Of a DNA stretch of 51,422 nucleotides, positions 51,132-51,422 are shown one piece after another. A model generated the notes under the pieces. The model did not search any database. It was not told the origin of the DNA and saw nothing but the letters and a program-made list of their open reading frames with translations. The stretch's first letter is position 1. Every line of letters begins with the position of its first letter. Source of the stretch: Lachnospiraceae bacterium (GTDB taxonomy: Bacteria > Bacillota > Clostridia > Lachnospirales > Lachnospiraceae); NCBI GenBank assembly GCA_024681595.1, contig JAILAN010000145.1, forward strand, positions 1 through 51,422, given 5' to 3'. Both the position numbers and the translations under genes were made by a program.

Positions 51132-51422
51132 ATGAAAAAGTTTTTAAGCTTGTTGCTTGCGTCTGCAATGACCGTAAGCATGCTTGCAGGCTGTGCTGAT
51201 GCAGGTGCTGCAAGTACTGATGCACAAAGCAGTTCAGCCGAAGCCGAGACTGCATCTGCTGATTCATCCGCTTCCGGAGCTACATTTAAGATCGGCGGTA
51301 TAGGACCCATAACCGGCGGTGCTGCCGTTTATGGTCTGGCTGTAATGAACGCTGCTCAGATAGCAGTAGATGAGATCAATGCTGCCGGCGGTATCAACGG
51401 ATATCAGATCGAATATAATTTC
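51132..51422 (+). CDS. Branched-chain amino-acid-type ABC transporter substrate-binding lipoprotein (truncated by window edge)
   Basis: 97 residues are visible. A lipoprotein signal MKKFLSLLLASAMTVSMLAGC (in total about 21 residues, Cys last) is followed by an Ala/Ser-rich linker, then FKIGGIGPITGGAAVYGLAVM and the opening AAQIAVDEINAAGGINGYQI. That is the Peripla_BP_6 / LivJ pattern, binding leucine, isoleucine, valine or related ligands outside the membrane for import. AAAGGAGG lies eight bases before ATG 51132. Permease and ATPase genes should follow beyond the edge. Low-affinity relatives bind amides or urea, so the ligand is not certain. Confidence 0.88.
   Translation, partial: MKKFLSLLLASAMTVSMLAGCADAGAASTDAQSSSAEAETASADSSASGATFKIGGIGPITGGAAVYGLAVMNAAQIAVDEINAAGGINGYQIEYNF

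Overview
The window looks like chromosome from a low-GC Gram-positive anaerobe of the class Clostridia, most likely a Lachnospiraceae member (Butyrivibrio/Roseburia-like). This is inferred from the gene repertoire (RecU, Prp with a cleavable L27 leader, GerW, Gx transporter with a NusG_II protein, FakA/DegV, TIGR03960 radical SAM with a DUF2344 partner), from strong AGGAGG ribosome-binding sites, and from AT-rich intergenic DNA with SigA-type promoters. No species call is possible from sequence reading alone. Coding density is very high: no gene-free stretch exceeds about 150 bases. I see no tRNA, rRNA, CRISPR array, insertion sequence, prophage or integrase. This is core chromosome rather than an accessory island.

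Layout. 1-278: end of a lipoprotein gene on the minus strand. 373-8463: amino-acid biosynthesis, namely cobalamin-dependent methionine synthase, acetolactate synthase large subunit, two tandem ACT-type small subunits, ilvC, a terminator, then leuC and leuD. 8453-10683: a coupled pair, a SurA-like membrane-anchored protein and a GT-C glycosyltransferase, facing a minus-strand histidine phosphatase (10685-11476). 11550-14057: NusG_II protein, Gx transporter, ruvA, ruvB. 14099-19741: zapA, a split U32 peptidase-family gene pair, FtsW-family protein and its class B PBP. 19762-20817 (minus): HD-GYP protein with a changed metal-ligand residue. 20940-23186: unknown gene, DUF2953, gerW and a coiled-coil J-domain protein. 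23229-23414 (minus): rpmB. 23554-28833: small membrane protein, Asp23, FakA-like kinase, recG and a DegV (FakB-like) protein. 28838-34807: type II topoisomerase pair (best read as parE/parC), rsmD, coaD and a coiled-coil protein. 34865-38854: tail-anchored amidase, HAD hydrolase, unknown membrane protein, RluA-type pseudouridine synthase, recU. 38931-43749: a compact histidine operon made of a hisZ-hisG fusion, hisD, hisB and a hisF-like/hisI/hisE triple fusion. 43746-47464: TIGR03960 radical SAM, DUF2344 and RNase E/G. 47567-51066: rplU-prp-rpmA behind an L21-type leader, then obg, yhbY, yqeK, rsfS, with nadD missing from its usual place. 51132 to the edge: a Liv-type solute-binding lipoprotein.

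Most genes sit in tightly packed operons with 1-50 base overlaps. Several good SigA promoters overlap or directly follow the stop codon of the upstream gene (zapA, degV, his, rplU, livJ-like). The most notable points are the two gene fusions in the his operon, including a HisF-like barrel lacking its first catalytic Asp; the tandem acetolactate synthase regulatory subunits with a promoter between them; the YD-for-HD change in the HD-GYP protein; the signal-less, C-tail-anchored amidase; a probable leaderless NusG_II mRNA; and operator-like palindromes at the degV and livJ-like promoters. I found no convincing entirely new multi-gene system.
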